The position numbers were made by a program, and so were the translations under genes. A stretch of 64,000 nucleotides of DNA from Alphaproteobacteria bacterium. GTDB taxonomy: Bacteria; Pseudomonadota; Alphaproteobacteria; Sphingomonadales; JAKSBY01. Location: positions 1-64,000 of the forward strand of contig JAJFIV010000027.1 in the NCBI GenBank assembly GCA_021774625.1, given 5' to 3'. Positions 29,147 to 38,114 of the stretch are shown here, piece after piece (positions within the stretch are counted from its first letter, which is position 1; every line of letters begins with the position of its first letter). The notes beneath the pieces were generated by a model that made no database searches, was not told where the DNA came from, and saw only the letters and a list, made by a program, of their open reading frames with translations.

Positions 29147-29749
29147 ATGCCTTTTTTATCTTCGCTGCCTGAAAATACCGATCTTGCGGATGTTCTGAAA
29201 CGTTTCCCCGATAGCGTAAAACCGCTTCTGGAATATCATGATGTCATATTGCGCGGCCCGTCTCCCCTCAGCATAGCCCAGCGGGAATTGATTGCGGCCT
29301 TTGTCTCCGGCCTCAACCAATGTGATTTTTGCTATGGCGCGCATTCCTCTTACGCCGAGAGTTTCGGCATTGAGCCGGAAGTCCTGGACGGCCTGTTCAG
29401 CGATTTCGATGGAGCGGCCATCGACGATAAAATGCGCCCGGTTCTGGCTTACGCAAAAAAGCTGACGCTGACACCGGCCAAGATTGTCAAACGGGATGTG
29501 GATGCCATTCTGGAGGCAGGCTGGGAGGATCAGGCGGTCCATGATGCGGCGGCCGTCACCGCGCTTTTCAATTTGATGAACCGGATTATTTTTGGCCTGG
29601 GGGTTGAACCCCATGGCGACATCTTTGCCATGCGCAAGGAAGATGCCCGCCAAAAATCAATTGAGGAACGGCGGGCGGCCAATGAAAAAGATGTGAACCC
29701 CAACCATTATTGCGATTACGGACGGATGCTCGGCATCATCAAAGACTAG
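29147..29749 (+). CDS. AhpD-like carboxymuconolactone decarboxylase family protein (peroxidase-related)
   Basis: 200-residue protein of the AhpD superfamily. The redox centre CxxC with the assisting histidine is at C59, C62 and H66 (CDFCYGAH). A helical N-terminal part (FPDSVKPLLEYHDVILRG) matches the uncharacterised peroxidase-related group. The C-terminus ends in NPNHYCDYGRMLGI. It probably acts as a thiol-dependent peroxidase or disulfide carrier. Its TAG stop codon lies inside the repeat element that starts at 29746. Confidence 0.8.
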   Translation: MPFLSSLPENTDLADVLKRFPDSVKPLLEYHDVILRGPSPLSIAQRELIAAFVSGLNQCDFCYGAHSSYAESFGIEPEVLDGLFSDFDGAAIDDKMRPVLAYAKKLTLTPAKIVKRDVDAILEAGWEDQAVHDAAAVTALFNLMNRIIFGLGVEPHGDIFAMRKEDARQKSIEERRAANEKDVNPNHYCDYGRMLGIIKD

Positions 29750-29771
29750 AGTCTTTTCTGATCAGGTTGAC
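29746..29771. repeat. Half copy of a palindromic intergenic repeat
   Basis: The 26 bases from CTAGAGTCTTTT to GGTTGAC are identical to 49561-49586. The TAG in this string is the stop codon of the AhpD-like gene. After position 29771 similarity fades (CCATTTGACC versus ACAATTTGATC) and no right arm is present, so this copy is decayed or truncated. See 49562-49610 for the full element. Confidence 0.8.
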
Positions 29772-29836
29772 CCATTTGACCGGAACCCGGCCCCATCTTT
29801 CAAGAAGCTCAGAGCGAACGGCAATTCAGCGCAGAC

Positions 29837-31723
29837 TTAATTTCCCAGACCCTTCATCATCATATCGGCCATGCGGCGGGCAAAGTCGGATGGATCCTTA
29901 ACCGCTTCGCCTTCTGCAATAAGCGCCTGGTCAAGCAGCAGACAGGCGGGGTCCTTCATCCGCTCTGCCGCCCCCTTTTCACCGGCCTGTTTCTGCAGCG
30001 CCTTGATCAAATCATGATCGGGGTTGATTTCAAGAATTTTGGGCGCCGTATAGCCGAGCTGATTCTGACTCTGCAAAATCCGTTCAAGATGCATATCCAG
30101 CGCCCCTTCATCGGCGACCAGACAGACCGCGCTGTCCGTCAGCCGGTCCGTTATTCTGACATCCTTGACCGCATCACCAAGGGCTTCCTTCAGGTGAGCA
30201 ATCAGCAGACTGATTTCGCCGGTGTCTTTGCGGTCTTCCGGCTTTTTCTCTTCGGCCGCCGCAATATTTTTCAGGTCGGTGCCGCCGCGGGTGATGGATT
30301 TAAAGGGCTTGCCGTCAAATTCAGTGACGGCGGACAGCCAGAAATCATCGACCGGGTCCGACAAGAGCAGCACCTCGACGCCTTTTTTACGGAAGCCTTC
30401 CAGTTGCGGGCTTTTGGCGACACTGTCCGGCGAGGTGCCGGTGACATAATAAACACCGGTCTGGCCCTCTTTCATCCGGGTTACATAATCGGCAAGTGAT
30501 GTGAGGCTGCCCGAACCTGTTGAGCGGAAACGGCAGAGTTTCAGGAGATCGTCCCGCCGCTCCTCATCCTCGTAAATACCCTCCTTGATGACCGGGCCGA
30601 AATTTCCCCAGATTTTTGCGTAATCTTCCGGCTTTTTATCGGCAAGTTTGGCAAGTTCCGTCATCACCCGGCCGGTCAGCGCCTTTCTGATGCGAACCAG
30701 TATCGGGTTGTTCTGCAGCATTTCCCGCGACAGATTGAGCGGCAGATCTTCAGAATCGACCACCCCTTTCAGAAAGCGCAGATAGTTCGGGATCAGGCCT
30801 TCGCATTCGTCGGTGATAAAAACGCGCCGGACATAAAGTTTGACCCGCGACTGCCGGGTGGGATCAAAGAGGTCAAATGGTTTCGTGTCCGGAATGAACA
30901 GCAGTGCCGCATACTGGATTTTGCCCTCCGCCCGGTAATGGATGATGTGGGCCGGCTCGCCAAATCCGCCGCCGGAATGGCGGAAAAATTCCGTATATTG
31001 TTCCGGTTTGATGGCCGACTTCTGCCGGGTCCAAAGGGCGGACGCCGTATTGACCGTCTCCGCTTCCCCCGCCTTCCCGGCCTGCAGCCGGATCGGAAAG
31101 GCGATATGATCGGAATAGGTTCTGATGATGGTTTCCAGGCGGTCCTTGGCAAGAAATTCCTTGGCGTCCTTATTGAGATGAAGCGTGATTTCCGTGCCCC
31201 GGCGGTCTTTCGCCGCCGGTTCGATAGCATAAGAGCCCTTGCCGTCGCTTTTCCACAGCCAGGCCTGATCCTCGCCGGCCTTTCGGGTCAGAACCTCGAC
31301 CTGATCCGCTACCATGAAACTCGAATAAAACCCGACGCCGAACTGGCCGATCAGCTGACTGTCTTTTTTGGCGTCGCCGGTCATCTGCTCGACAAAGGCC
31401 GCTGTGCCTGAACGGGCAATGGTGCCGAGATTCTCGATGAGTTCTTCCCGGTTCATGCCGGCGCCGTTATCGGCAATGGTGAGGGTTTTGGCCTTTTCAT
31501 CCGCCGTGATGGTAATAGCAAAATCCGTATCGCCGTCCATGAGATCGGGTTGGGTCTGGCTGAGATATCGCAGTCTGTCGCAGGCATCGGATGCGTTGGA
31601 AATCAGCTCGCGCAGGAAAATTTCCCGGTCGCTGTAAACCGAATGCACCATGAGGTGCAGAAGTTTTGATACCTCTGCCTCAAAACCAAGGGTTTCCGCA
31701 TTGTTTTTCGCGCCGTCAGGCAT
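29837..31723 (-). CDS. htpG: Molecular chaperone HtpG (Hsp90)
   Basis: 628-residue ATP-dependent chaperone. The N-terminal GHKL ATPase domain is evident (FLRELISNASDACDRLR, ADNGAGMNREEL, IGQFGVGFYSSFMVAD), followed by the middle domain (FITDECEGLIPNYLRFLKGVVDSEDLPLNLSRE) and the C-terminal dimer domain. It starts 2 nt after the DUF4340 gene stop, with GGA 6 nt before the ATG, so it is probably translated from the same message as the ABC transporter genes upstream. Confidence 0.97.
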   Translation of the reverse strand: MPDGAKNNAETLGFEAEVSKLLHLMVHSVYSDREIFLRELISNASDACDRLRYLSQTQPDLMDGDTDFAITITADEKAKTLTIADNGAGMNREELIENLGTIARSGTAAFVEQMTGDAKKDSQLIGQFGVGFYSSFMVADQVEVLTRKAGEDQAWLWKSDGKGSYAIEPAAKDRRGTEITLHLNKDAKEFLAKDRLETIIRTYSDHIAFPIRLQAGKAGEAETVNTASALWTRQKSAIKPEQYTEFFRHSGGGFGEPAHIIHYRAEGKIQYAALLFIPDTKPFDLFDPTRQSRVKLYVRRVFITDECEGLIPNYLRFLKGVVDSEDLPLNLSREMLQNNPILVRIRKALTGRVMTELAKLADKKPEDYAKIWGNFGPVIKEGIYEDEERRDDLLKLCRFRSTGSGSLTSLADYVTRMKEGQTGVYYVTGTSPDSVAKSPQLEGFRKKGVEVLLLSDPVDDFWLSAVTEFDGKPFKSITRGGTDLKNIAAAEEKKPEDRKDTGEISLLIAHLKEALGDAVKDVRITDRLTDSAVCLVADEGALDMHLERILQSQNQLGYTAPKILEINPDHDLIKALQKQAGEKGAAERMKDPACLLLDQALIAEGEAVKDPSDFARRMADMMMKGLGN

Positions 31724-31725
31724 AA

Positions 31726-32790
31726 TTATTCCGTCTCCATTTCTTCTTCCGGTCTGTCAACAAGATCCGCCCGCCTCCGGGTCAGATCATCGGCTTTGAG
31801 GCCAGGGAGTTTATAAGCCCAGCCGGTCCAACGCTGATTGAGGTCTGCCGCCTCCTGAGCGCCATCTTCCGGCGCGCCTTGCATCACCGCGGGCGCATCT
31901 GCCTGTTCCGGCGCGGCCGGATCGTAGGATGCCGTTAGCCAGGCCCAGCGGTCGTTCCCCGCCCCGGCGACAACCAGGCGCACGGAAAGGCCATCAAAGG
32001 TGCGGACGATAGCGGTCATGGGATCCGTAAACACCATATCCTCAATCCGCGCCACATCCTCAAAAGCAAGAAACTGCACAGCGCCTGCGATGGAATTGAG
32101 CATGCTTGTTTTCCCCCCTTCGCCGTCCGCCAGCCCCTCCAGCGAGAAATTATAGCTGTCAGGGTCATCCCGGCTGATGGTAAAGCTTTCACCATCCTCA
32201 TGGGATAACGCAACCCCGGCAATGCGTTTGCGCTCCAGGGTCAGGATATTTTTATCCAGCCATTCGACAGGCTCCGGCTGCGTTTCGGCCAGACCGGACG
32301 CCAGCCAGGTCTGTGTCTCGCCGTCCGGCAGCACAAAAGTCCGGTTTTCTCTGGCGGCGCCGTCATATTGGCTATTGCCTATATCCAGCCTGGCGAGCGA
32401 GCCCCCATCCTCCGCCAAAACCGCAAGCGTCAAAGCTTCCGCACCCAAACCGACCCTCGCATAAAGATCAGGATTGCCGGTTTTAGGTTCAACCTTTTCA
32501 GCCCTGCTCAAGCCAAGCAGGAAGGCCCGGGCTTTTTCCTGATCCGCGGGATAACCGGCTTTTTCCGCGACCTGCCAGATATCGCCAGCCCTAACAAGGG
32601 TAACGGTGTCCTCACCGGCCGCCATTTCGATCCTTGCCGCCTCATTCAGGTGATCCGCCAAAGCGGGGAAAAACAGATCACCTGTTCCTTCCAGTGGCGC
32701 GGGTCCGCGGTTCATCAACAATACTGCCACGGCCAGCAGCACCGCAATCACCGTGATCAGGCTGAGAAGTTTGACCGGTTTTGCGCTCAT
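31726..32790 (-). CDS. DUF4340 domain-containing protein
   Basis: 354 residues. A single N-terminal membrane helix (LLSLITVIAVLLAVAVLLMNRG) anchors a large periplasmic beta-rich region with the DUF4340 repeat (IWQVAEKAGYPADQEKARAFL and IGNSQYDGAARENRTFVLP). In this family such proteins commonly follow a GldG-like protein and ABC-2 permease and probably form part of the same exporter. It overlaps the GldG-like gene by 4 bp. Substrate unknown. Confidence 0.85.
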   Translation of the reverse strand: MSAKPVKLLSLITVIAVLLAVAVLLMNRGPAPLEGTGDLFFPALADHLNEAARIEMAAGEDTVTLVRAGDIWQVAEKAGYPADQEKARAFLLGLSRAEKVEPKTGNPDLYARVGLGAEALTLAVLAEDGGSLARLDIGNSQYDGAARENRTFVLPDGETQTWLASGLAETQPEPVEWLDKNILTLERKRIAGVALSHEDGESFTISRDDPDSYNFSLEGLADGEGGKTSMLNSIAGAVQFLAFEDVARIEDMVFTDPMTAIVRTFDGLSVRLVVAGAGNDRWAWLTASYDPAAPEQADAPAVMQGAPEDGAQEAADLNQRWTGWAYKLPGLKADDLTRRRADLVDRPEEEMETE

Positions 32791-34685
32791 GCGGCCCTCC
32801 TGCGGGAAAAACCCCGGAACAGCAGCACACCAACCACGATCAAAACAGGGATCAGCGCAATATTGATAAAGGCCAGCCAGCCGCCCAGACTTTCAATATC
32901 CTGACGCAAGTTCCTCTGAACGGTCCGAAGTTCGCGCCGCGTTTCCAGCATATCGGCCCGGAACCGTTCAATCTCGGCTTCCTGCTCCGGGTTCAACAGT
33001 TCGCTGCCGGAAGGCGATTGTGATTCGAGTTCGGCAATACGGGCCTCCGCGTCCTGAAGTTTTTCCTGCAGCCGCTGTTCTTCCGCCAGGAAATTCGCAT
33101 CGGCCGCTTTGCGGATATCCTCAACAACGGTGAAAGGCCGCTGGGAAACCCCCCGGCTGCGCAGACCGATCAGATCGTCGGAGCCCGCCAGATTATCGAT
33201 GGCATTGATGAAAAAACTGCCATTATCGGCAATGGGCTGAACGACCCTCTGGCCGAAAAAGTCCTGGACCTGCACCCAGAAACGGTCATCGAATAAATCC
33301 GCATCGGCGCCGATAATCAGATTGATGGGGCCTTCAGACTTTGCGAGCCAGGCTCCGGCGGGCGTTTCTCCGCCTTCAGCGGCCGGTGGGCCATCGGGAA
33401 AGGCACTGGGCGCTTCGCCGGTGAGCCGGGCGATCAGAATATGGCGCTCCTCGTCGGGGATCAGATTCCGGATCAGACGGTCCGGATCGGGATCGCCCTG
33501 ACCCTCCGAGGCATCAACCAGCGCCGATGTTTCGCTGGAAGTCACCAGAGGTATCAGGGTTGTTGTCGCGCCCGTCAATGCCCGCAGCGCCCCGGATGTC
33601 GCCATATTCAGGTTTTGCAGATTACCGGTTACGATATCGGACGGATCAATATAATCTTCCGTAATGCCCATCCAGAGCGGATAATCGCGGACCGCGCGGG
33701 CGCCGAAGCCCCCCATATTGACCTTTTGCGCCAGTTCGAGATCGCTGACAATCATGCCTGGCACCATTTCCACGCCCCAGGCTGCAAGCAGCCGGTTCAT
33801 GTCGGACGATTCCGCCGCCATGGACGGGGCGCCGCTGGCCGCCGCCTGCGCCGCCGCTGCAGCGGACGCCTCCGAATAGGGATCGGTAAAGATCAGCGCC
33901 TTGCCGCCCTTCATGACAAACTGGTCAATCTGGAACAACTGGGCTTCGCTCAGTTCCGGCGGATGAGCGATCAACAGGACCGCAATATCATCGGGAATGG
34001 TCGTAAAACTTCCGTCCAGAGTGGAAAGTTCGAAAAACTGCTGCATCTGTTCATAAATTACATAGGGCCGGCCCTGACCCCGGGCAAAGGCCATGATGCC
34101 GCCCGGCCCGAACTGCATGGGCAGGCTGGAAAGAAGGCCGACCTTAGGCCTCTCACCCTGTGCCAGCGCATAGATGGTTTTTGTCAGGTCATATTCCAGG
34201 AACTTTTCCCGCTCGTTATTGAAGAAGGGAATCACCGCTTCCCGGTCGGTGGAATCATTGACCACCAGGCCGAGGTAAATGGTCTCTCCAGCCTGGGTCG
34301 GCAACCCCTGAAGGCCAAGTCCAACGGCCTCATCCTCTTCATCGGTGAAGGGTTCGGGATTAATGATTTCAAGCCGGATATTATCGCCCGCAATGGCCGC
34401 ATATTCCTGCAGAATATCCTGCACCCGCTGCCCATAGCTGAAAATCGTGGGATAGGGGGTCGCCAGTTTTTCAGAAAAGAAAAACCGCATGCGGACCGGT
34501 TCTTCCAACGAGCGCAGGGTGTTTTTCGTGCCCTCGCTGAGGGTATAAAGATTATCTTCGGTCAGATCGAGCCGCACGCCTCTGAGAAGGGTATTGGCGA
34601 TGACATTGATGGCCAGGAACAGAATCACGGCAAGAATGATCAGCAAAGCCGGGGTCAGTGTTTTGTGCGAAACGCCGTTCATCAT
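32787..34685 (-). CDS. GldG-like ABC exporter auxiliary membrane protein
   Basis: About 632 residues. An N-terminal membrane segment (ALLIILAVILFLAINVIAN) is followed by a large extracytoplasmic PF09822-type domain (EEPVRMRFFFSEKL, YGQRVQDILQEYAA, AVLLIAHPPELSE), a C-terminal coiled coil of heptads (residues about 545-590), and a final membrane helix. The start at 34685 is an ATG-ATG with AAGGAGG 4 nt upstream. Overlaps the permease by 4 bp. In gliding Bacteroidetes GldG works with GldF and GldA; in other bacteria the cargo is unknown, and no gliding is implied. Confidence 0.85.
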   Translation of the reverse strand: MMNGVSHKTLTPALLIILAVILFLAINVIANTLLRGVRLDLTEDNLYTLSEGTKNTLRSLEEPVRMRFFFSEKLATPYPTIFSYGQRVQDILQEYAAIAGDNIRLEIINPEPFTDEEDEAVGLGLQGLPTQAGETIYLGLVVNDSTDREAVIPFFNNEREKFLEYDLTKTIYALAQGERPKVGLLSSLPMQFGPGGIMAFARGQGRPYVIYEQMQQFFELSTLDGSFTTIPDDIAVLLIAHPPELSEAQLFQIDQFVMKGGKALIFTDPYSEASAAAAAQAAASGAPSMAAESSDMNRLLAAWGVEMVPGMIVSDLELAQKVNMGGFGARAVRDYPLWMGITEDYIDPSDIVTGNLQNLNMATSGALRALTGATTTLIPLVTSSETSALVDASEGQGDPDPDRLIRNLIPDEERHILIARLTGEAPSAFPDGPPAAEGGETPAGAWLAKSEGPINLIIGADADLFDDRFWVQVQDFFGQRVVQPIADNGSFFINAIDNLAGSDDLIGLRSRGVSQRPFTVVEDIRKAADANFLAEEQRLQEKLQDAEARIAELESQSPSGSELLNPEQEAEIERFRADMLETRRELRTVQRNLRQDIESLGGWLAFINIALIPVLIVVGVLLFRGFSRRRAA

Positions 34686-35419
34686 CCGGCCTCCTTCTTG
34701 GCTTCGATTATGATCCGGTTCAAAAACAGCCAAAGGGCAATCAGACTGAGGAAATACACAAAATCCCGCCCTTCGATCACGCCGTCAATGATAGTGTTGA
34801 AATGGGTCAGAAAACTGAAACCGGCAATCAGCGTCAGAAGAAACTGCGGCGCCCAGGCCTGAAAAAAATCAAGCACGATGGGAAGGCCGCTGACGGTAAA
34901 CAGGAAACAGACGGTCACGGTCAGAATGAAGGCGACCACCTGGTTTTTGGTCATTGCCGACAGTGCGGCGCCAATGGCGAGATAGGCGCCGGCCATCAAA
35001 AGGCTGGCAATATACCCGGCAAAAATAACGCCGTTATCGGGATCGCCAAGATAACTCACCGTCACCCAGATGGGAAAGGTGAGCGCGAGCGCAAGTCCGG
35101 CAAACGCCCAGGCCGCAAGATATTTACCGGCCACCACCGCCCAGGTCGGCACCGGCAGGGTCATCAGAAGTTCCAGCGATCCGCTTTTCCGCTCCTCCGC
35201 CCAAAGCCGCATGGAAAGGGAGGGGATCAAAAACAGGTAAAGCCAGGGATGATAGGCAAAGAACGGTTTGAGATCCGCCTGGCCGCGATCGAAAAAACCG
35301 CCGACATAGAAGGTGAAAACGCCGGTGACGATCAGAAAAATCACAATAAATACATAAGCCAGCGGTGTTGCGAAATAGGCCCGGAACTCCCGCTTGAAAA
35401 TACTTGACACGTCATTCAT
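34682..35419 (-). CDS. ABC-2 type permease (GldF-like)
   Basis: 245-residue inner membrane protein with six predicted transmembrane helices and the family pattern FKREFRAYFATPLAYVFI near the N-terminus and LFLIPSLSMRLWAEERKSGSLELLMTLPVPTWAVVAGKYLAAW in the middle. The ATP-binding gene precedes it with a 1-bp overlap and the GldG-like gene follows with a 4-bp overlap, indicating a translationally coupled exporter unit. Confidence 0.88.
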   Translation of the reverse strand: MNDVSSIFKREFRAYFATPLAYVFIVIFLIVTGVFTFYVGGFFDRGQADLKPFFAYHPWLYLFLIPSLSMRLWAEERKSGSLELLMTLPVPTWAVVAGKYLAAWAFAGLALALTFPIWVTVSYLGDPDNGVIFAGYIASLLMAGAYLAIGAALSAMTKNQVVAFILTVTVCFLFTVSGLPIVLDFFQAWAPQFLLTLIAGFSFLTHFNTIIDGVIEGRDFVYFLSLIALWLFLNRIIIEAKKEAG

Positions 35420-36378
35420 CAGGCGGCCTCCGCTTTTATGTCCGCATCGGCGTGGGTCAGGCTGCGGAACAGATCATCAAGCCGTCCGGGGTCAATTTCA
35501 AACTGCTCCACCATCCAGTTTTCCCGATCCATCGCCGACCGGATGGTTCTCACCAGATCAGCACCGCCAGCGGGAATAGTGACAAGGCGGGTGGTGGCCC
35601 CGACATCCGTCCGTTCAACTTCCTTCACACCAGCAAGCGCAGCGAGTTTTTCCGCAATCCCGCCGGCGTCTGCCGCGGACACGGTCAGAATAACCGCGCC
35701 GTGCGTACGGGAGCGCGCCTTCAGTTCCTGCGGCGTGCCATCGGCAACGATGCGCCCGCGATCAATGATCACCGCCCGGCCGCAGACCGCATCCACCTCT
35801 TCCAGTATATGGGTGGAGATGATGATTGCCTTTTCCGTCGCCATTTCAGCAATCAGATTGCGGACCTCGAATTTCTGGTTGGGGTCAAGACCGTCCGTCG
35901 GCTCATCCAGAATCAGCACATCGGGATCATGCAAAATTGCCTGCGCCAGCCCGACCCGCCGCCGGAAGCCCTTCGACAGGGTCTCAATCGGCTGATCCAG
36001 CACCGTTTGCAGATGGACCCGGCGGCTCGCGCTATCAATGGCTCCGGCCTTGTCCTCAATGCGCCGGATATCGGCAATGAAGGAAAGAAACCCCCGCGGC
36101 GTCATATCGCCGTATGCGGGAGCCCCTTCCGGCAGATAACCAAGTTTCCGCTTGGCGGCTATAGGCTGGTCGGCGATATTGAAACCGCAGACCGACGCCG
36201 TCCCCGATGTCGGGTTTAAAAAGCCGGTCAGCATTTTCATTGTCGTGGTTTTGCCGGCCCCGTTGGGTCCCAGAAAGCCCAGCACTTCACCTTTATTTAC
36301 GGTCAGGCTGATGCCATTCACTGCCTGAATGGAACCGAAATGCTTGACCAGACTGCTTGCCTCCAGCATCGTTGTCAT
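35419..36378 (-). CDS. ABC transporter ATP-binding protein (GldA-like)
   Basis: 319-residue ATPase. Walker A GPNGAGKTTTMKML, signature LSKGFRRRVGLAQAILHDP, Walker B VLILDEPTDGLD and a C-terminal extension of about 90 residues that is common in ABC-2 exporter ATPases. It is the first gene of the minus-strand unit ATPase / permease / GldG-like / DUF4340 / htpG. The N-terminus begins MTTMLEASSLVKHFG. The cargo cannot be predicted from sequence. Confidence 0.9.
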   Translation of the reverse strand: MTTMLEASSLVKHFGSIQAVNGISLTVNKGEVLGFLGPNGAGKTTTMKMLTGFLNPTSGTASVCGFNIADQPIAAKRKLGYLPEGAPAYGDMTPRGFLSFIADIRRIEDKAGAIDSASRRVHLQTVLDQPIETLSKGFRRRVGLAQAILHDPDVLILDEPTDGLDPNQKFEVRNLIAEMATEKAIIISTHILEEVDAVCGRAVIIDRGRIVADGTPQELKARSRTHGAVILTVSAADAGGIAEKLAALAGVKEVERTDVGATTRLVTIPAGGADLVRTIRSAMDRENWMVEQFEIDPGRLDDLFRSLTHADADIKAEAA

Positions 36379-36471
36379 AAACGCCTCTTCCCATCTGTTT
36401 CATGTGCTTTCCGCCCTGCTAGATAGTAAAATAAGAGCGCTTCATCAAGTCTGCACAGCAGGAAAAAATAA

Positions 36472-37164
36472 TTATGCGACACGAGGGGCTTGCCTGGCAA
36501 AACCATCAAAAAGGTCAAGCATTCTTTCCCGCCATTCGGTCACCGCGTCGCCGGGCTCAAGGACATCCCGGCGGCTAACACTACGCGCCCATTGAAACGG
36601 GCCGAAAGCGGCAAAATCCGCATAGCCCGGCTGATCGCCGGCAAGATAGGACTGGTCGCTCAGGATATAGCGCATGGGGGACAGGGCTTTCTGCAGGTTA
36701 GCGACATGCCCGTCCCGGTCGGCGGCATACTCTTCCATGGCAGAGCCGAGGCGGGCTTCCCTGGTCGAACGGAAATAGGCCTGGTTTTCCTCATCCAGCA
36801 GGGCATGAATATCCAGAATCAGGACCGGAAACAGGCCCAGCACCACGGTGCGGTCAACCCAGGCATTGAAGAACCGGCTGAGCGCTTTTTCCCGGGGACC
36901 GACGAACAAGGCGGGACGGTCGGGATAGGTGGCCTCCAGATAGCAGGCAATATCCCACGAATCGGCAATCCATTTCCCGCCGTCTTCCAGCGCCGGGACC
37001 GTTTTCGCCCCGGCAGGCTCAAGCGCCGCTTTATCGGTAAAGGTAACAAAGACGCTTTCCGGATGGAATCCCTTGTGGGCCAGCGCCATTTTTGTGCGCC
37101 AGACATAGGGGCTGAAGCTGAGTGCAGGATCTTTACCCACGGCCAGTTCAACCAATTTCATCAT
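36472..37164 (-). CDS. Glutathione S-transferase family protein
   Basis: 230-residue GST-fold protein. The N-terminal thioredoxin-like domain begins MMKLVELAVGKDPALSFSPYVWRTKMALAHKG, with the Pro of the cis-Pro turn in AKTVPALEDGGKWIADSWDIACYLE, and the all-helical C-terminal domain ends with WARSVSRRDVLEPGDAVTEWRERMLDLFDG. The Ser before the first helix (SFSPYVW) is a candidate catalytic residue. Substrate unknown. It diverges from the O-methyltransferase gene. Confidence 0.8.
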   Translation of the reverse strand: MMKLVELAVGKDPALSFSPYVWRTKMALAHKGFHPESVFVTFTDKAALEPAGAKTVPALEDGGKWIADSWDIACYLEATYPDRPALFVGPREKALSRFFNAWVDRTVVLGLFPVLILDIHALLDEENQAYFRSTREARLGSAMEEYAADRDGHVANLQKALSPMRYILSDQSYLAGDQPGYADFAAFGPFQWARSVSRRDVLEPGDAVTEWRERMLDLFDGFARQAPRVA

Positions 37165-37253
37165 TTATCTACTCCCTGAATAAAACTTGCGCTACTTTGC
37201 ACATGTTTGATCAGGATTGCCAACAGAGATGGCGGAAAAAAGGTAAAAAATGA

Positions 37254-37320
37254 CCCAGCCGCATCGCAGGGCTTTGAGGGGGGCTGTAGGGGTAAGGTTC
37301 CCTCTGCGACAACGGCTGGG
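37254..37320 (+). ncRNA. Possible structured RNA upstream of O-methyltransferase gene
   Basis: CCCAGCCG (37254-37261) pairs with CGGCTGGG (37313-37320), and after a bulge TCGCAG (37264-37269) pairs with CTGCGA (37304-37309). Together they make a 14-bp stem with a G-rich loop (GGGCTTTGAGGGGGG and CTGTAGGGGT). An outer pair ATTGCC (37216-37221) with GGCAAT (37352-37357) could extend the fold. The gene start is 120 nt downstream. No known riboswitch consensus was matched. Confidence 0.3.
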
Positions 37321-37440
37321 CTTGACGAGGCCAACAAACATACTGTCAAGGGGCAATGCGGCGCGATTGAGCCTGAAATGGGGCAAAAAAAAGACGATAG
37401 ATCAACAACGCGGAAGACATTGAAAGGAAACAGGAAAAAA

Positions 37441-38103
37441 ATGGGCCGGGATATTTTAATGACCGAAGAATTGGCTGATTATGTTGCCACATCACTCGGC
37501 GCAGAGCCAGAAATTTTTAAAGAATTGCGGGCGGAGACGTCTGCGCTTGGCGCCATCAGCCAAATGCAGATTGGCTGGTCCCAGGCGCTTTTCATGCAGG
37601 CGCTGGCCATATCCATTTCCGCAAAACGCTATCTCGAGATCGGTGTTTTTACCGGCTATAGCGCCCTCGCTATTGCGGATATTCTGCCGGCTGACGGCGA
37701 AATCACCGCGCTCGATATTTCAGAGGAATGGACGGCTATCGCCCGAAAATATTGGGAAAAGGCGGGTGTCGGGGATAAAATTGACCTGCTGCTGGGCGAT
37801 GCGAAAGAAAATTTGCAGTCATTAACCGGGCACGGACTTGCCGGTGCTTACGATCTTGCTTTTATTGATGCGGATAAGACAAGTTATGCCCATTATTTCG
37901 CTGCTGTCCTTCCCCTGCTGAGGACCGGCGGTGTCATCCTTGTCGACAATGTTCTTTGGGGCGGCGCCGTCATTGATCCCGACGATAAAAGTGAAGACAC
38001 CATGGCCATCCGGGCCTTCAATCAGATTGTCCGCGATGACCGGCATGTCTTCACATCCATGCTGCCTATTGGCGATGGAATCACTTTGTGCGTTAAGCTT
38101 TAG
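37441..38103 (+). CDS. Class I O-methyltransferase (CCoAOMT-like)
   Basis: 220-residue SAM-dependent O-methyltransferase. Characteristic residues: YLEIGVFTGYSALAIADILP (SAM motif), LAFIDADKTSYAHYF (acidic and metal-binding) and GGVILVDNVLWGGAV (metal ligand). Similar enzymes methylate catechols and other diphenols. ATG at 37441 has AGGAAA about 7 nt upstream; the frame is open for 78 further codons to 37207, but without a site. A 276-bp gap from the divergent GST gene carries the structured element noted separately. Confidence 0.85.
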   Translation: MGRDILMTEELADYVATSLGAEPEIFKELRAETSALGAISQMQIGWSQALFMQALAISISAKRYLEIGVFTGYSALAIADILPADGEITALDISEEWTAIARKYWEKAGVGDKIDLLLGDAKENLQSLTGHGLAGAYDLAFIDADKTSYAHYFAAVLPLLRTGGVILVDNVLWGGAVIDPDDKSEDTMAIRAFNQIVRDDRHVFTSMLPIGDGITLCVKL

Positions 38104-38114
38104 TTAAGCGGACC

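Noticed and set aside
29749-29836. Right arm of the palindromic element after the AhpD-like gene
   Set aside because: The expected TGATCA...GACTCTA arm could not be found between 29772 and the htpG end, so only a half copy is claimed.
37207-37440. N-terminal extension of the O-methyltransferase
   Set aside because: The 78-codon extension is basic and unlike the family, has no ribosome binding site, and overlaps a structured non-coding element.
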